Source: Janthinobacterium sp. BJB426
GTDB taxonomy: Bacteria; Pseudomonadota; Gammaproteobacteria; Burkholderiales; Burkholderiaceae_D
DNA: 64,000 nt
Direction of reading: 5' to 3'
NCBI RefSeq assembly: GCF_002735705.1
Contig: NZ_PDZL01000001.1
Span: 310,001 to 374,000 of the forward strand
The first letter of the stretch is position 1, and each line of letters opens with the position of its first letter. Shown piece by piece: positions 63,427 through 64,000 of this stretch. A program made the translations under genes and the position numbers. Under the pieces are notes generated by a model, which made no database searches, was not told the DNA's origin, and saw only the letters and a list, made by a program, of their open reading frames with translations.

Positions 63427-64000
63427 TTACTCGTCTTCTTCTGGCTCGACGCCATCTTCGTCGGCATCTTTCTTGCCGCCGTTTTTCTTCTTGGCGATCT
63501 CTTTCAAGATCTGGAAGATTTCGCGGTAGGCTTTGGGCGGCTTGTTCTCGGCTTGCTCCTTGCGGGCATTGCGGATCAAGGTGCGCAGGTGCTGCACGTC
63601 CAGTTCCGGGTTTTCCGACAGCAAGACGGTCAACGCCTTGTCATCCGTCAAGAGTTTGTCGCGGCGGCGTTCCATCGCGTGCATATTGGCCGTGTCGGCT
63701 TTCGACAAGCCTTTCCAGCTATCGATGGTGCGTTGGATGGCGGCAACTTCTTCCTCATCCAGGGTGCGCATCTTCTTGCCCACGTATTGTAGCTGGCGGC
63801 GGCGGCCTTCGTGATCCTTGATTTGCTGGCATTCGAGAATGGCGTCGCGCACGTCTTCCGGCATCGGGACGCGCTTGACGCGGTCACGGGCCTCATTGAC
63901 GAGTTCTTCGCCCAGCTTTTGCAGGACGGTCATCTGGCGCTTGAGTTCCGACTTCGATGGACGTTCATATTCCTGTTCGAATTCGGTCGATTGGAAGCCG
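63427..64000 (-). CDS. yjgA: YjgA/DarP ribosome-associated protein (partial, start outside window)
   Basis: At least 190 residues; the frame remains open to the window edge. The residues before the first ATG in the window, reading EYERPSKSELKRQMTVLQKL, match the YjgA N-terminus, so the real start is upstream. The family (DUF615, renamed DarP) is helical, binds the 50S subunit and helps late assembly at the peptidyl-transferase centre. A lysine and glutamate-rich tail is present. The gene ends before its terminator at 63371-63397. Confidence 0.93.
   Translation of the reverse strand, partial: GFQSTEFEQEYERPSKSELKRQMTVLQKLGEELVNEARDRVKRVPMPEDVRDAILECQQIKDHEGRRRQLQYVGKKMRTLDEEEVAAIQRTIDSWKGLSKADTANMHAMERRRDKLLTDDKALTVLLSENPELDVQHLRTLIRNARKEQAENKPPKAYREIFQILKEIAKKKNGGKKDADEDGVEPEEDE

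Overview
The window is a GC-rich, gene-dense chromosomal segment from a betaproteobacterium, most likely an Oxalobacteraceae member close to Janthinobacterium or Massilia. The evidence is family content: rho next to trxA and a type B L31 gene, a DUF2863 protein, a PEP-CTERM protein, an FabMG-type reductase, a YjgA/DarP homologue and a HutC-controlled five-enzyme histidine pathway. This assignment is inference from the proteins, not from a database search. There is one tRNA, tRNA-Leu(CAA). I saw no rRNA, CRISPR array, prophage or insertion sequence.

Left part (1-13.6 kb). The 3' end of a malic enzyme gene ends in a strong terminator. Two minus-strand genes follow, a membrane protein and a two-domain universal stress protein with two FNR/Anr-type boxes upstream. 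A translationally coupled pair then encodes an MHYT-PAS-hybrid kinase and an HD-GYP response regulator, so this is a c-di-GMP signalling module. Small accessory genes follow: a HIRAN-like protein, a degenerate M56 peptidase, a GNAT and an Imm10-like protein. Next is a compact, comparatively AT-rich operon of radical SAM protein, MBOAT acyltransferase and SGNH-type protein. It lies next to the tRNA-Leu gene.

Middle part (13.6-30 kb). This holds the FabMG-like reductase, DNA polymerase II, an acyl-CoA ligase, a PEP-CTERM choice-of-anchor protein and an ArnT-like glycosyltransferase. The rpmE2-rho-trxA housekeeping block comes next, then a second large phosphorelay (four-PAS hybrid kinase plus a stand-alone receiver) and hutC.

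Hut and accessory region (30-46.5 kb). An ada/AlkB-like alkylation-repair pair and an MscS channel are followed by a putative T6SS effector-immunity island: a Vgr-related HExxH metallopeptidase and two tandem secreted paralogues that look like immunity proteins. The hut operon, hutU-hutH-hutG-hutF-hutD-hutI, converts histidine to glutamate by the formylglutamate route. Its promoter has a perfect HutC-type palindrome in the -35/-10 spacer. A fused substrate-binding/permease protein of the glycine-betaine/histidine uptake class ends the run.

Right part (46.5-64 kb). This contains three tiny genes of 59, 45 and 38 codons, one with a 13-bp perfect inverted repeat around its -10 region. It also holds a GNAT/EamA pair, a glycine-zipper lipoprotein, two base-excision glycosylases, an HDOD protein, an MCP/Cache chemosensory pair, a KamA-like radical SAM/MFS operon, an FAH-hydrolase/carboxymuconolactone-decarboxylase pair, a secreted serine protease, and estB-mogA. 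It ends in the truncated yjgA/darP gene.
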